Positions 1 to 10,089 of a stretch of DNA of 64,000 nt are shown here, piece after piece (positions within the stretch are counted from its first letter, which is position 1; every line of letters begins with the position of its first letter). The position numbers and the translations under genes are program-made. Origin of the DNA: Metabacillus arenae (GTDB lineage: Bacteria; Bacillota; Bacilli; Bacillales; Bacillaceae); the NCBI RefSeq assembly GCF_014773385.1, contig NZ_JACXAI010000033.1, positions 1 through 64,000 on the forward strand, given 5' to 3'. Under the pieces are notes generated by a model. That model saw only the letters and a list, made by a program, of their open reading frames with translations. It was not told the origin of the DNA and did not search any database.

Positions 1-975
1 TCCTTGTGCTGCGCAGCTTTGGACACCTCGTATCATACCAAGGGGACTTTTTTTATTCAAACCCCATTTTGCTTTAATACAGGAATGCTTTCTGATTATA
101 CTGGATTGATTAAAGATCAATTTATTTTTGGAAACGGAACTGATGAATTGATAAGAATGATATGTAGAGCTTACATGGGAACGGATACAAATACAGTAAT
201 GTCAGATTTAACTTTTTCTCAATATAAACGAAATGCGATTATTGAGGGGGCAGAGGTCCGAGAGGTTCCTCATATAAATGGTCGACACAATATTCAAGGA
301 ATAATTGATGCAGTTGATAAAAGTACAACTGTCGTTTGGATATGTAATCCTAATAATCCTACAGGTGAGTTTGTCCGTCAAAGTGAGCTCATAGAACTCT
401 TAGATAACCTTAGTAAGGATATACTTGTTGTTTGTGATGAGGCATATTACGAATACGTCGATGCTGAAGATTTCCCGAATACAGTATTTTTAATGGAGAA
501 GTATCCCAATTTAATGATTTTGCGAACTTTTTCAAAAGCTTATGGTCTAGCAGCACTTCGTATTGGTTACGGTATGTGTAAAACGGATGTAATCAATGTT
601 TTAGAAACAGTAAGGGAAACATTTAATACTTCCCGTTTAGGCCAAGTGGCTGCAATTGCAGCTTTTGAAGATCAATCTTTTATTAAAGATTGTCACAAGA
701 AAAACCGGGAGGAACTGCAACAATTCTATTCATTTTGTTTGCGATTTGGACTCTCATATTTTCCAACTCAAACTAATTTTATATTTATCGATATGAAAAG
801 AAACACAGATAGTTTAGCTAATCGTCTATTATCTAAAGGATTTATTATTCGTCCGGGTAGTGAGTTTGCATGCCCAACTAGTGTAAGAGTTACGATAGGC
901 AGTTCTAAACAAAACGATGATCTTATTGCATATTTGTCACAATTAATTCAGATGCCGGAAATGATAGAAAAATAG
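1..975 (+). CDS. hisC: Histidinol-phosphate aminotransferase-like protein, 5' end missing
   Basis: PLP-dependent fold-type I aminotransferase of the HisC group, which transaminates imidazole-acetol phosphate with glutamate in histidine synthesis (some Bacillus copies also serve aromatic amino acids). Visible motifs in order: FGNGTDEL, WICNPNNPTG, VVCDEAYYEYV, and the PLP lysine in RTFSKAYGLAALRIGYG, then a C-terminal arginine motif (VRVTIGSS). The 5' part lies outside the window. In the first 100 bases the reading frame does not give a normal HisC N-terminus; frame 2 (ending in FALIQE) fits better and would join the main frame near base 100, so the gene may carry a frameshift. A terminator follows at 1110. 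The family is clear; the exact substrate is inferred. Confidence 0.8.
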   Translation, partial: SLCCAALDTSYHTKGTFFIQTPFCFNTGMLSDYTGLIKDQFIFGNGTDELIRMICRAYMGTDTNTVMSDLTFSQYKRNAIIEGAEVREVPHINGRHNIQGIIDAVDKSTTVVWICNPNNPTGEFVRQSELIELLDNLSKDILVVCDEAYYEYVDAEDFPNTVFLMEKYPNLMILRTFSKAYGLAALRIGYGMCKTDVINVLETVRETFNTSRLGQVAAIAAFEDQSFIKDCHKKNREELQQFYSFCLRFGLSYFPTQTNFIFIDMKRNTDSLANRLLSKGFIIRPGSEFACPTSVRVTIGSSKQNDDLIAYLSQLIQMPEMIEK

Positions 976-1109
976 AGTTTTCCGAAGATTGCCTTATCTA
1001 TTATATATTATTAAGTTTCATTAAAATGGACCGAAAAATAATGGAGGAGTAGTTTAGAAAATATATGTTAAGTGGTACAATAAGATAAACGAAAGTTTTC
1101 TAAAACCAT

Positions 1110-1150
1110 AAAAAATGAAACATCCACCGGTTTGGGAGTTTCATTTTTTT
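1110..1150 (+). terminator. Terminator after hisC-like gene
   Basis: Stem AAAAAATGAAAC / GTTTCATTTTTT around a 16-base loop, followed by a T run. It is nearly symmetrical and sits between convergent genes, so it can serve both strands. Confidence 0.75.
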
Positions 1151-1193
1151 ATGCTGGAGTTCGGGGGCAGAAGACCGCATGATTAGATCTTCC

Positions 1194-1961
1194 TCATTCA
1201 CCTTTATTTTCTTTTACATCAGTTGAATTGACAGTTGGTTTATATCCTAATTCCCTTATAGCTGATTCTACGGACCAAGGGTGATCCAAGTTATCGGAGA
1301 CAGCATAATAAGTACCGAATTGAATGGTAGAGTCAATTGCGGCAGTAAAAATGTTCACAAGGTCAGTATGAGATAGCATGGTTCTGTTTGTTCGTGGTTT
1401 TTTGCTTAGGGCTTCCGTTTCATTCTCAATTACCGTCCCAATTCGTAAATTCACAACGGATAGATTCACATTTTCATCCATTGTAAAAATATCACCTAAA
1501 TTTTCAGATGCAAGCTTTAGTAGGCCGTAAAGTCCTTTGGAACGAGGATAATCTTTTGTTGTAATCTCTCTTCCCAGCATTGAAAAGCCATTTTCTTCAT
1601 AATAATCAGTCACATGATTGCTGCTTGCAAAAATAACCTTCGGAATTTTCAGCTCTAAAGCGGCACGGAGAATGTAATACGAAGCTTTAAAGTATATGTC
1701 AGTCATTGCTTCAAATTCATTTATATCAGTTATATTATTAGAGGTTTTTATAGCAAGTAAATTCACCAACACATCCGTATCTTTTGGAATCGTGCTAAGA
1801 AGACTTTGATAATTGGCAGCATCAACTATAATAAATCGTTTATTATTCGGATCATCCGAAGGATTTTTATCCATTAATTCGACAATATAATCTTCGGAAA
1901 GTCCTTTTGCTAATAATTTTCCAACAGTTCCATTCCCGCCGATTATTACAATCTTCTTCAA
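1194..1961 (-). CDS. NAD-dependent epimerase/dehydratase, uronate dehydrogenase-like
   Basis: Extended short-chain dehydrogenase of 255 residues. The N-terminus has a Rossmann motif (IIGGNGTVG). The central VIFASSNHVTDYY segment and the YGLLK catalytic Tyr-Lys pair match the layout of bacterial uronate dehydrogenases, which oxidise glucuronate or galacturonate to aldarolactones with NAD; the C-terminal YAVSDN segment also resembles that group. The start is a TTG behind GGGAGGG. Its position next to a uronate gene cluster supports the reading, but generic NAD-dependent epimerases share most of these motifs, so the substrate is an inference. Confidence 0.6.
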   Translation of the reverse strand: MKKIVIIGGNGTVGKLLAKGLSEDYIVELMDKNPSDDPNNKRFIIVDAANYQSLLSTIPKDTDVLVNLLAIKTSNNITDINEFEAMTDIYFKASYYILRAALELKIPKVIFASSNHVTDYYEENGFSMLGREITTKDYPRSKGLYGLLKLASENLGDIFTMDENVNLSVVNLRIGTVIENETEALSKKPRTNRTMLSHTDLVNIFTAAIDSTIQFGTYYAVSDNLDHPWSVESAIRELGYKPTVNSTDVKENKGE

Positions 1962-2092
1962 AATAGTACCCTCCCATCAGTATGTCTTCACTAGTTATAG
2001 CCTTGAGGAAGCCTGATCATTCGGTTTTCTATAAGAAAATAAAGGCACTTGGCAAAGTATCGATTGCCTAGCTAACAAGTAACGAAGCTGCC

Positions 2093-3433
2093 TTATGCCT
2101 TATCCACTTCTTTTCCATAAGTAAAAATGTTTGTTTTTCGATTGGATTGTTTATTTGATTGGAATATTCCGTATAAAACGATTAATTCCCCTGCCAATCC
2201 AACTGATTGGGCAAGGGCACCTATTGATCCGTTCCATCCTGAAGTCATTTTTATACAGACAAAAAGAATGGTCAGGGTTATGATTAAATTTGCAGATTGA
2301 CTTATAATTGTTACTTTTGTCTTCTTGCGGAGCATTAGCAACCCATTGAAAAAGTCGACAAATGGAAATGCTAATGCCATTAGCATAAATACTTTCAAAG
2401 CTTTTAAACTTTCAATTAATAATTGATTTTTTATCCCCATTACTTGCTCTAAAAAATATACACCCAATGGCGTATAACAAAGGATTCCAATAATAATAAC
2501 AGGGATGAAGCTAATCATAAAAGTAAATCTTTTCACTTTCACTTCATGTTGATCATAAAAATTGATGACGATTTGATGGATATAACTAAAAAAACTTAAG
2601 ACTAATTGGATGACACTCAACGCAATGGCGTAACTTGCAATCGCCAGCTCCGTTTCTTCTGTCTTACCTAAAAATATATTGATTGCAGGTCCAATTGATA
2701 CAGTAATAAAGGAAGATAACATTAACGGACTGTAAAATTGAAAGATTTCAAATTTAGATTTTATGTTCGGCTTTTTTCTTACCGGCATTTTACGGACAAG
2801 CAGCCGTGCTTCGATAACACTTACGATACATTCAATGATCATCCCGCAAAGAAATATGTAAGCCCCTGTTCTTCCTGTTATATTACCTGTATGAATAAAA
2901 TATAAGGACAATAAGTACATGAAAATCAGCCGTATACCCATGCCCATTGTCAGCCATTTCGTCTGCCTGTTATAAATGATAATGCCTTGACTAAAACAAC
3001 GTAAGGCTGAAAATATCGTTACAATAATAAGGACTTGATAAATTTCTTTTATTTGTTTTACCAACTCGTTTTTAATCCCATAGATCGTAGAAAAAATAAA
3101 ATTTCCAAAAGAGGTATATGCAACTGCCAAAGACACAATCAACAAACTGGCAATAATATAAAAGGAAAATATCATCATTAATTTTACTGACCCTTTATCT
3201 CTTACTAAAGCCGAACAGGTTTGGCGGAGTATGACACCAAGGCGCTCAGTAACGGCGAATAAACTCATTGCTATCGCATAACCAGCGATGATAACTTCTG
3301 AATTGTCGCTTCTAGCTAACGTACTGTTAATAATAATGTGAGATAAAGTTACAAGACTTGCGGATAAACCTAATGGAATAAAGAAAAATAGTAATGTTTT
3401 TATCTTAAATTGATTTTCCTGCTTAATTGTCAT
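2093..3433 (-). CDS. Polytopic membrane protein, MATE-like exporter
   Basis: 446-residue hydrophobic protein with about 12 predicted membrane segments and short, positively charged loops. The two-fold arrangement and features such as the RQTCSALVRDKGS segment after the second helix resemble MATE/MOP-superfamily multidrug or flippase proteins, but no diagnostic signature is present that I can name. It starts at ATG behind AAAGGTG. It lies between a uronate-dehydrogenase-like gene and uxaA and is read in the same direction, so it might export or import a sugar acid; that is speculation. Family assignment is moderate, function unknown. Confidence 0.5.
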   Translation of the reverse strand: MTIKQENQFKIKTLLFFFIPLGLSASLVTLSHIIINSTLARSDNSEVIIAGYAIAMSLFAVTERLGVILRQTCSALVRDKGSVKLMMIFSFYIIASLLIVSLAVAYTSFGNFIFSTIYGIKNELVKQIKEIYQVLIIVTIFSALRCFSQGIIIYNRQTKWLTMGMGIRLIFMYLLSLYFIHTGNITGRTGAYIFLCGMIIECIVSVIEARLLVRKMPVRKKPNIKSKFEIFQFYSPLMLSSFITVSIGPAINIFLGKTEETELAIASYAIALSVIQLVLSFFSYIHQIVINFYDQHEVKVKRFTFMISFIPVIIIGILCYTPLGVYFLEQVMGIKNQLLIESLKALKVFMLMALAFPFVDFFNGLLMLRKKTKVTIISQSANLIITLTILFVCIKMTSGWNGSIGALAQSVGLAGELIVLYGIFQSNKQSNRKTNIFTYGKEVDKA

Positions 3434-3739
3434 CTTATTACAACACCTTTTTATTTTTATCCCTTATCTCCTACAAGTTCTCTTTTCTTTCTCATTAAAC
3501 CTTTAAATTTATTCAAACAGATTCAATCCCAGCTGCTCCCGCAGCTTTTTTAATCCATATTTTAACTAGCAGGCTAAAGTGTAAGTTTTTTATTCTTTTT
3601 GTATAACTGCAAGATTTATTTAATCAGGTAGGCTTGTTAGGAAAAATTGATTTTAAACACAAGACAGAATGATAATGACTTCATTAGGCTTCAATACAGC
3701 GATTTCATCCTTCACGCTTTTCTTGACGGGCACAATGAA

Positions 3740-3795
3740 TAAGGGGATATACCCGTTTCAAGCATCGATTGCTTGTTAGTATATCCCGCTATTTT
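3740..3795 (-). terminator. Terminator of the uxaBA unit
   Basis: Inverted repeat GGGATATAC / GTATATCCC with an inner AAGCA/TGCTT stem, directly beyond the uxaA stop codon. It closes the minus-strand uxaB-uxaA transcript. Confidence 0.55.
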
Positions 3796-5285
3796 TATAG
3801 TGTCACTCCTGATTTAAAGATGGCCAGTTCTCTGAAATTGTTTTTTTCATTGTTTACAAGCTTGCCACTTGCAACGTCTTTAACATATTCAATGAATTCC
3901 GCTAATACATCCTCAGATGAACCGTCTTCTAAAAGGGTTCCGGCGTTAAAGTCGATCCAGTGTTTTTTTGCATGATATAAAGGTGTGTTTGTCGAAATCT
4001 TCATCGTTGGAACGAATGTACCAAATGGCGTTCCTCTTCCTGTAGTAAAAAGGACAAGCTGACAGCCAGCGGCGGCTAAAGCTGAAGAAGCAATTAAATC
4101 ATTTCCGGGTGCACTGAGCAAATTTAGCCCTTTCTTTTTCAATCTCTCCCCGTATTTTAGGACGTCCATCACGGAAGATGTTCCTGCTTTTTGCGTGCAG
4201 CCAAGGGATTTATCCTCCAAGGTAGAAATTCCTCCTGCTTTATTTCCTGGTGAAGGATTTTCATAGACGGGCTGTTTATGATCCATAAAATATTGTTTAA
4301 AGTCATTAATCAAATCAACCGTTTTTGAGAAAACCTCCTGGTTTGCTGCTCGTTCCATAAGAATCGTTTCCGCTCCAAACATTTCAGGCACCTCAGTTAA
4401 TACCGTTGTACCTCCTTGTGCAACGAGATAATCAGAAAATTGTCCTAGTAATGGATTTGCGGTGATCCCTGAGAAACCATCTGATCCACCGCATTTAAGT
4501 CCAATCTTTAACCCAGCAAGCGGGACTTCTTCCCGTTGATCCTGTTTTGCTTCTTCATAGATTTCTTTTAAAAGTTTTACGCCTGCCTCTACCTCATTGG
4601 AAACATCTTGAGATAAAAGGAATTTCACCCTTTTGTTATCGTATTCGCCCAATGAATCTCTAAACTCATAAATGTTATTATTTTCACAGCCCAAGCCTAA
4701 TACGAGAACACCGCCGGCATTAGGATGCTTTACAGCATTAGCAAGTATAGTTTTAGTATTGACGTGATCATCCCCAAGCTGGGAACAGCCATAATTGTGT
4801 TTGAGGACAAGAATGTTATCAAAAGGGCTGATATCTCCTTGTTCCTGCTTAAATTCCTGAATAATTAAATCAGCAATTCCGTTTACACACCCTACAGTAG
4901 GAACGATCCATAATTCGTTTCGAATGCCTGCTTGGCCATCCTTTCTTTTAAATCCCTTAAATGTCGCAGGCTCTTTTGAATATGGGTTCGGGTATAGCTT
5001 TTGCTGATAACGATAGTCTTCAAGCCCTTCCAGGTTCGTTATTATATTATGATCATGAACATGCTGCCCTGCTTGAATAGTCTGTTTGGCATGGCCGATC
5101 GGTGCTCCATATTTCATTACATGCTTTCCTTTTTCTATTACGGTTAAAGCGATTTTATGCCCTCTTTCAACCGGTTCTTTTAAATAAATTACTTTTCCAT
5201 CTAAATAGACAGGCTCATTTTCACTTAAATTTGTTAATGCAACTGCCACATTATCCTGCTCATTAATTTTCAAATACTTTTTCAC
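3795..5285 (-). CDS. uxaA: Altronate dehydratase
   Basis: Converts D-altronate to 2-keto-3-deoxygluconate in galacturonate breakdown. The protein has 496 residues, the normal length. The N-terminal SAF-type domain runs to about residue 95 and the catalytic part follows, with conserved CGGSDGFSGITANP near residue 265 and the ATGRGTPFGTFVPTMKIS-like glycine-rich segment near 425. The open frame extends further upstream into uxaB, but the GTG at 5285 has AAGGAGG 8 bases before it, and the GTG overlaps the uxaB stop (GTGA), which indicates translational coupling. Cofactor is iron in characterised relatives. Very likely function. Confidence 0.93.
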   Translation of the reverse strand: MKKYLKINEQDNVAVALTNLSENEPVYLDGKVIYLKEPVERGHKIALTVIEKGKHVMKYGAPIGHAKQTIQAGQHVHDHNIITNLEGLEDYRYQQKLYPNPYSKEPATFKGFKRKDGQAGIRNELWIVPTVGCVNGIADLIIQEFKQEQGDISPFDNILVLKHNYGCSQLGDDHVNTKTILANAVKHPNAGGVLVLGLGCENNNIYEFRDSLGEYDNKRVKFLLSQDVSNEVEAGVKLLKEIYEEAKQDQREEVPLAGLKIGLKCGGSDGFSGITANPLLGQFSDYLVAQGGTTVLTEVPEMFGAETILMERAANQEVFSKTVDLINDFKQYFMDHKQPVYENPSPGNKAGGISTLEDKSLGCTQKAGTSSVMDVLKYGERLKKKGLNLLSAPGNDLIASSALAAAGCQLVLFTTGRGTPFGTFVPTMKISTNTPLYHAKKHWIDFNAGTLLEDGSSEDVLAEFIEYVKDVASGKLVNNEKNNFRELAIFKSGVTL

Positions 5286-6754
5286 AAGGAAGCCCTCCTT
5301 ACTGAAAGTACGTCCTGCACGGCTTCCTTCATACCGACTTGATGAATTTTTATTAAAAACTTTGAGACAAGTTCCGTTAGCCCCTCTATCTCTGTTAAAT
5401 CCCGGTTCCAAAGTTTCTCATTTGCCAGAACTCTTGCAGCTACTCTCTCTAATCCTTCTTCTGTTCCATCGCAGTCTTTCCACAATTCTTCAAAAAAAGT
5501 TAAAATCTCTTTATCATCAGCAAGGGCAATTCCTTCTGACCCGCGTTTTCCTTTGTAAAATTGGATTAAGGCACTAAGGGAAAAAACGAGTTTTTGCGGC
5601 AATTGCTGATATTTCTCATAATAGTCTAATAAAGTCGGTAAATTTCTAGTTTTGTATTTTGAAATCGAATTAAGCGCAATGCTTGATAAATAATGTTTTA
5701 AAAATGGATTGCTAAATCGATCCAAAGTGTCCTTTCCATATAGCTCCAATTCCTCCTTAGGCAGATCCAAAGTCGGAATAATCTCCTTATAAATAAGTTC
5801 TTCTACAAATTGTTTCGTTTCTTCAGTTGTGACAGCTTCTCTTACGGTTTCTATTCCTGCCAGGTAAGCAACAGGAGTCATGGCCGTATGGGCTCCATTT
5901 AAAATTCGAACCTTCCTCATCCGATATGGACTGATGTCTTGAACAAATTTTACATTCAGCCCCGCTTTTTCTGCAGGAAATTCTTGTTCAATCCATTTCG
6001 GCCCTTCAATGACGAACAAATGATACTGCTCTCCTACAACGATTAGTTCATCCTCAAACCCCAAGCTTTCGGTCATTTCCTTAATAGAATCCTTTGGATA
6101 CCCAGGCACAATCCGGTCCACCAACGTACAGCAAAATGTATTGGCTTTGTGAATCCAATGAATGAATGGTTCTTCAAGGCTCCATAGATCAGCATATTGA
6201 AGGATTACTTTTTTTAGCTCCCTCCCATTGTGCTCAATTAATTCACAAGGAATGATAATAAGTCCTTTCTTCTCATCTCCTTTAAAAGCCTTAAAGCGGT
6301 GATAAAGAAAGTCCGTTAATTTCCCTGGAAAACTTTTCTGCAGGTTATCATTTAAACGATCCTCTTTGTTAAAAACAATCCCAGCCTCTGTTGTATTTGA
6401 GAAAACAAAACGCAATTCCGGCTTCTCAGCTAAAGAAAAAAACTCTTTCTGATCTGTGAGTAAGTTAATGCCCCTGCTTATACTATTAATAACATGGTGT
6501 TCTCTGACTGGTTTTGAACCTTTTATCCCTTGTAAAAAAAGAGTGAACAAACCGTCTTGGTTGTTTAGCTTTTCTACTGTACCGCTATTTGTAGATTGTG
6601 CCACGACTATACTTCCGTTAAACCCTGCGTTCTTGTTCATTTTGTCAATTTGCCAATCAGTAAATGCTCTAAGAAAATTGCCTGTTCCAAATTGGAGCAC
6701 CTTCTCAGGATACTTGTTGTAATCAGTCCATGTTTGCTTATTTAATTTTTGCAT
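5282..6754 (-). CDS. uxaB: Altronate oxidoreductase (tagaturonate reductase)
   Basis: Mannitol-dehydrogenase-family enzyme of 490 residues that reduces D-tagaturonate to D-altronate with NADH. The N-terminal nucleotide-binding motif FGTGNFLRAF is at residue 22, and the active-site region RKVRILNGAHTAMTP is near residue 280. It is the step before UxaA, whose GTG start overlaps the uxaB stop. A variant palindrome TGCACACGTGAACA lies 19 bases upstream of the start, like the two operators at uxaC, so the nearby LacI protein probably controls it. UxuB (fructuronate reductase) is the main alternative; the coupling to uxaA favours UxaB. Confidence 0.9.
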   Translation of the reverse strand: MQKLNKQTWTDYNKYPEKVLQFGTGNFLRAFTDWQIDKMNKNAGFNGSIVVAQSTNSGTVEKLNNQDGLFTLFLQGIKGSKPVREHHVINSISRGINLLTDQKEFFSLAEKPELRFVFSNTTEAGIVFNKEDRLNDNLQKSFPGKLTDFLYHRFKAFKGDEKKGLIIIPCELIEHNGRELKKVILQYADLWSLEEPFIHWIHKANTFCCTLVDRIVPGYPKDSIKEMTESLGFEDELIVVGEQYHLFVIEGPKWIEQEFPAEKAGLNVKFVQDISPYRMRKVRILNGAHTAMTPVAYLAGIETVREAVTTEETKQFVEELIYKEIIPTLDLPKEELELYGKDTLDRFSNPFLKHYLSSIALNSISKYKTRNLPTLLDYYEKYQQLPQKLVFSLSALIQFYKGKRGSEGIALADDKEILTFFEELWKDCDGTEEGLERVAARVLANEKLWNRDLTEIEGLTELVSKFLIKIHQVGMKEAVQDVLSVRRASL

Positions 6755-6772
6755 CTAAAAACCTCCTTTTTA

Positions 6773-6786
6773 TGCACACGTGAACA
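6773..6786. promoter_or_regulatory. Variant LacI-type operator upstream of uxaB
   Basis: TGCACACGTGAACA, sharing the ACGTGAACA half with the perfect palindromes at 9596 and 9660. It sits between the uxaB start and any upstream promoter, a position suited to repression. Confidence 0.6.
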
Positions 6787-6813
6787 TTTTTTGACAGAGA
6801 GGGTTTCCCCTTT

Positions 6814-7836
<1,023 letters not shown>

Positions 7837-7913
7837 TTAACTACAAGTAAATAAAGAATAGCACACTTTTGCGACAGGAAAACTATCCAAAGTGATATTT
7901 CCTGCCTTGTTAG

Positions 7914-8128
7914 GAACGAAAAGCGCAAAGTACGAGTCTTTCGGCGACAAGAGGAAGACGACTTGTCTGGAAGGTTGCTCTTTAACCTTTCTAGCGAATT
8001 GGCTTATGACCTAGATACAGATTGCGCTTGGCCGGCAAAGACTTCACACCCTTATCCATGTCGGCACGAGGACGTTCATTCCGGCTGGGCTGGATATCGA
8101 CAGCTAGCAGGAACATATTAATACTTTC
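7914..8128. repeat. Structured intergenic repeat, copy R1
   Basis: About 215 bp between lacI and uxaC. It begins GAACGAAAAGCGCAA, has an inner hairpin GAAGGTTgctctttAACCTT, then GAATTGGCTTATGACCTAG, an extra CGGCAAAGAC...GGACGTTC segment shared with copy R4, and ends near TTAATACTTTC. Five more copies are in the window. Confidence 0.6.
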
Positions 8129-8134
8129 ATTTAC

Positions 8135-9571
8135 TTAAACTTTTTGATCTTGCAACGAACGCACCTTTTTTTCAAAGTTGAAATATTCATTTGCATTTTG
8201 ATAAGAGATCCCCTGGACAATGCCTCCTAAAAATTCTAGATCATTTGGGACTTCTCCATTTTCCACCCAATCTCCAATTAAATTGCAAACTAACCGTCTA
8301 AAATATTCATGCCTTGGATAAGATAAAAAGCTTCTAGAATCGGTAAGCATGCCAATAAAACGGCTGAGCAATCCAACATTAGATAACGCTTTCATTTGTT
8401 CTTGCATTCCGTCCTTTGTATCATTGAACCACCAAGCTGAACCAAACTGAATTTTTCCCGGAATGCCGCCGCCTTGAAAGCTTCCAATCATGCTTGCTAT
8501 GATGTAGTTATCATTTGGGTTTAAGGAATAAAGAATCGTTTTTGGAAGTGAATTTACTTTTTCTAATGAATCCAATAATTGATAAAGGGGTTTTGCTATG
8601 CCTTCATCGTTAATACTATCAAAGCCTGTATCAGGTCCTAATTGTTGGAACATTTTTGTATTGGTATTTCTCATTGCATTAATATGAAATTGCATGGCCC
8701 AATCTAACTTTGAATACATTCCCCCTAAAAATTTCAAAGTAAAGGACTTATATTTTTTCTCTTCTTCTAATGTGACTTTCTCTCCGTTCAGTGCTTTTGA
8801 AAAAATTTCACTTGCCTCTTCCTTCGTTGCTTCTGCAAACATCATTGTATCAATCGCATGGTCGGAAACCCTGCCTCCATGAGAATGGAAAAACTCAACC
8901 CTTGAGCTCAGCGCCATTAGAAACCCTTCGTAGTTGTTAACCGGCAGGTTTGCAGCAGCCCCTAATTTTTCCACCCATTGAAGGAATCCTTGTCTATTAA
9001 TCTCCAATCCTTTATCAGGCCTGAAGCTAGGAAAAACCTGGACCTCAAAATCTTTAACATTTTTGATTTTCTGATGATATTCAAGTGAATCAACAGGGTC
9101 ATCTGTCGTGCAAATCACTTTAACATTTGACCTGCTAATAAGATCTCTTGCAGCATATCCTTCTTTATTTAATAAAGCGTTTACTTTTCCCCAAATAGCT
9201 GGCGCTGTATGTTCATTTAAGACATCATATACACCAAAGAAGCGTTGAAGCTCTAAGTGAGTCCAGTTATAAAGCGGATTTCCTATCGTCTTTGGAACTG
9301 TTTTCGCCCATGCTAGAAATTTCTCATAATCGCTTGCGTTTCCAGTAATATATTCTTCATCGACTCCGTTGCTTCTCATGACTCGCCACTTATAGTGATC
9401 CCCATATAACCAAGCTTCGGTTATATTATTAAATCTCTTATTTTCAAAAATCTCCTGTGGACTTAAATGACAGTGATAATCAATAATCGGCATATCTTTT
9501 GCATAGCGATGATACAAAGCGGAGGCTGTTTCATTTGATAATAAAAAGTCTTCTCCCATAAATGGTTTCAA
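8135..9571 (-). CDS. uxaC: Glucuronate/galacturonate isomerase, copy 1
   Basis: Isomerises D-glucuronate to D-fructuronate and D-galacturonate to D-tagaturonate, the entry step of both hexuronate routes. The protein has 478 residues and an amidohydrolase-like barrel: DYHCHLSP near residue 33, CTTDDP near 150, GGRVSDHAIDTM near 230, and LTDSRSFLSYPRHEYFRR near 415. I place the start at the TTG at 9571 (MKPFMGEDFLL), 6 bases after AAGGTG, because known UxaC proteins begin with this motif. Two perfect operator palindromes precede it. A second, diverged UxaC is at 17109, so the two probably serve different inducers. Confidence 0.95.
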   Translation of the reverse strand: MKPFMGEDFLLSNETASALYHRYAKDMPIIDYHCHLSPQEIFENKRFNNITEAWLYGDHYKWRVMRSNGVDEEYITGNASDYEKFLAWAKTVPKTIGNPLYNWTHLELQRFFGVYDVLNEHTAPAIWGKVNALLNKEGYAARDLISRSNVKVICTTDDPVDSLEYHQKIKNVKDFEVQVFPSFRPDKGLEINRQGFLQWVEKLGAAANLPVNNYEGFLMALSSRVEFFHSHGGRVSDHAIDTMMFAEATKEEASEIFSKALNGEKVTLEEEKKYKSFTLKFLGGMYSKLDWAMQFHINAMRNTNTKMFQQLGPDTGFDSINDEGIAKPLYQLLDSLEKVNSLPKTILYSLNPNDNYIIASMIGSFQGGGIPGKIQFGSAWWFNDTKDGMQEQMKALSNVGLLSRFIGMLTDSRSFLSYPRHEYFRRLVCNLIGDWVENGEVPNDLEFLGGIVQGISYQNANEYFNFEKKVRSLQDQKV

Positions 9572-9595
9572 TCTAATCACCTTCTCATTTAATTT

Positions 9596-9609
9596 TGTTC
9601 ACGTGAACA
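9596..9609. promoter_or_regulatory. LacI-type operator 1 at uxaC
   Basis: Perfect 14-bp palindrome TGTTCACGTGAACA, 24 bases upstream of the uxaC TTG start. Confidence 0.8.
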
Positions 9610-9659
9610 TTTTATTCTATTTAAAAACAGATTATTAAACTTTTTAACACTTTTCATTA

Positions 9660-9673
9660 TGTTCACGTGAACA
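9660..9673. promoter_or_regulatory. LacI-type operator 2 at uxaC
   Basis: Second perfect copy of TGTTCACGTGAACA. Its centre is 64 bp from the first operator, about six helical turns, so both sites face the same side of the DNA and could be bridged by a repressor dimer pair. Confidence 0.8.
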
Positions 9674-9743
9674 TTTATCTATATTTTAATCATTTTTTCT
9701 AAAAGTTTCAATTATTAATAGACTAAAAGAGCAAAAAAGGATT

Positions 9744-9905
9744 CACGAAAAGCGCAAGGCGCCCGCTTATCGGCGACAAGCATAAGACGAGCCGGCTGGA
9801 AGGTTGTTCTATAACCTTCTCGGGCGGATTGGCTTATAACCTAAGAGCCGATGGCGCCTGGAGCTGGACAACAACAACTAACTTTAATGCGTTAATACTT
9901 TAATC
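9744..9905. repeat. Structured intergenic repeat, copy R2 (most complete ends)
   Basis: Begins CACGAAAAGCGCAAGGCGCC and ends ATGGCGCCTGGAGCTGGACA...TTAATACTTTAATCT, so the ends form an inverted repeat around GGCGCC. The middle has GAAGGTTgttctatAACCTTC and GGATTGGCTTATAACCTA. It lies between the Gfo/Idh gene and the uxaC operators. Confidence 0.65.
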
Positions 9906-10089
9906 TACTTAAAATTTCTGAAACTAGAACAAAAAGATTGAAGAATTCATCCTTTTTTGTTTCTATCCTTAGAGCATTCCTATCCATTTTGCCTCAATGA
10001 TCTGAATGAACATTGAAAGTAAGCTTGATCATTATTCAAATAAGGAATACATAGAATGATTGGCCAAGCGAAAATTCGTTTTTTCAAGC

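Noticed and set aside
9744-9905. Insertion sequence remnant
   Set aside because: The repeat family has no transposase coding sequence and no visible target duplication; treated as a structured intergenic repeat.
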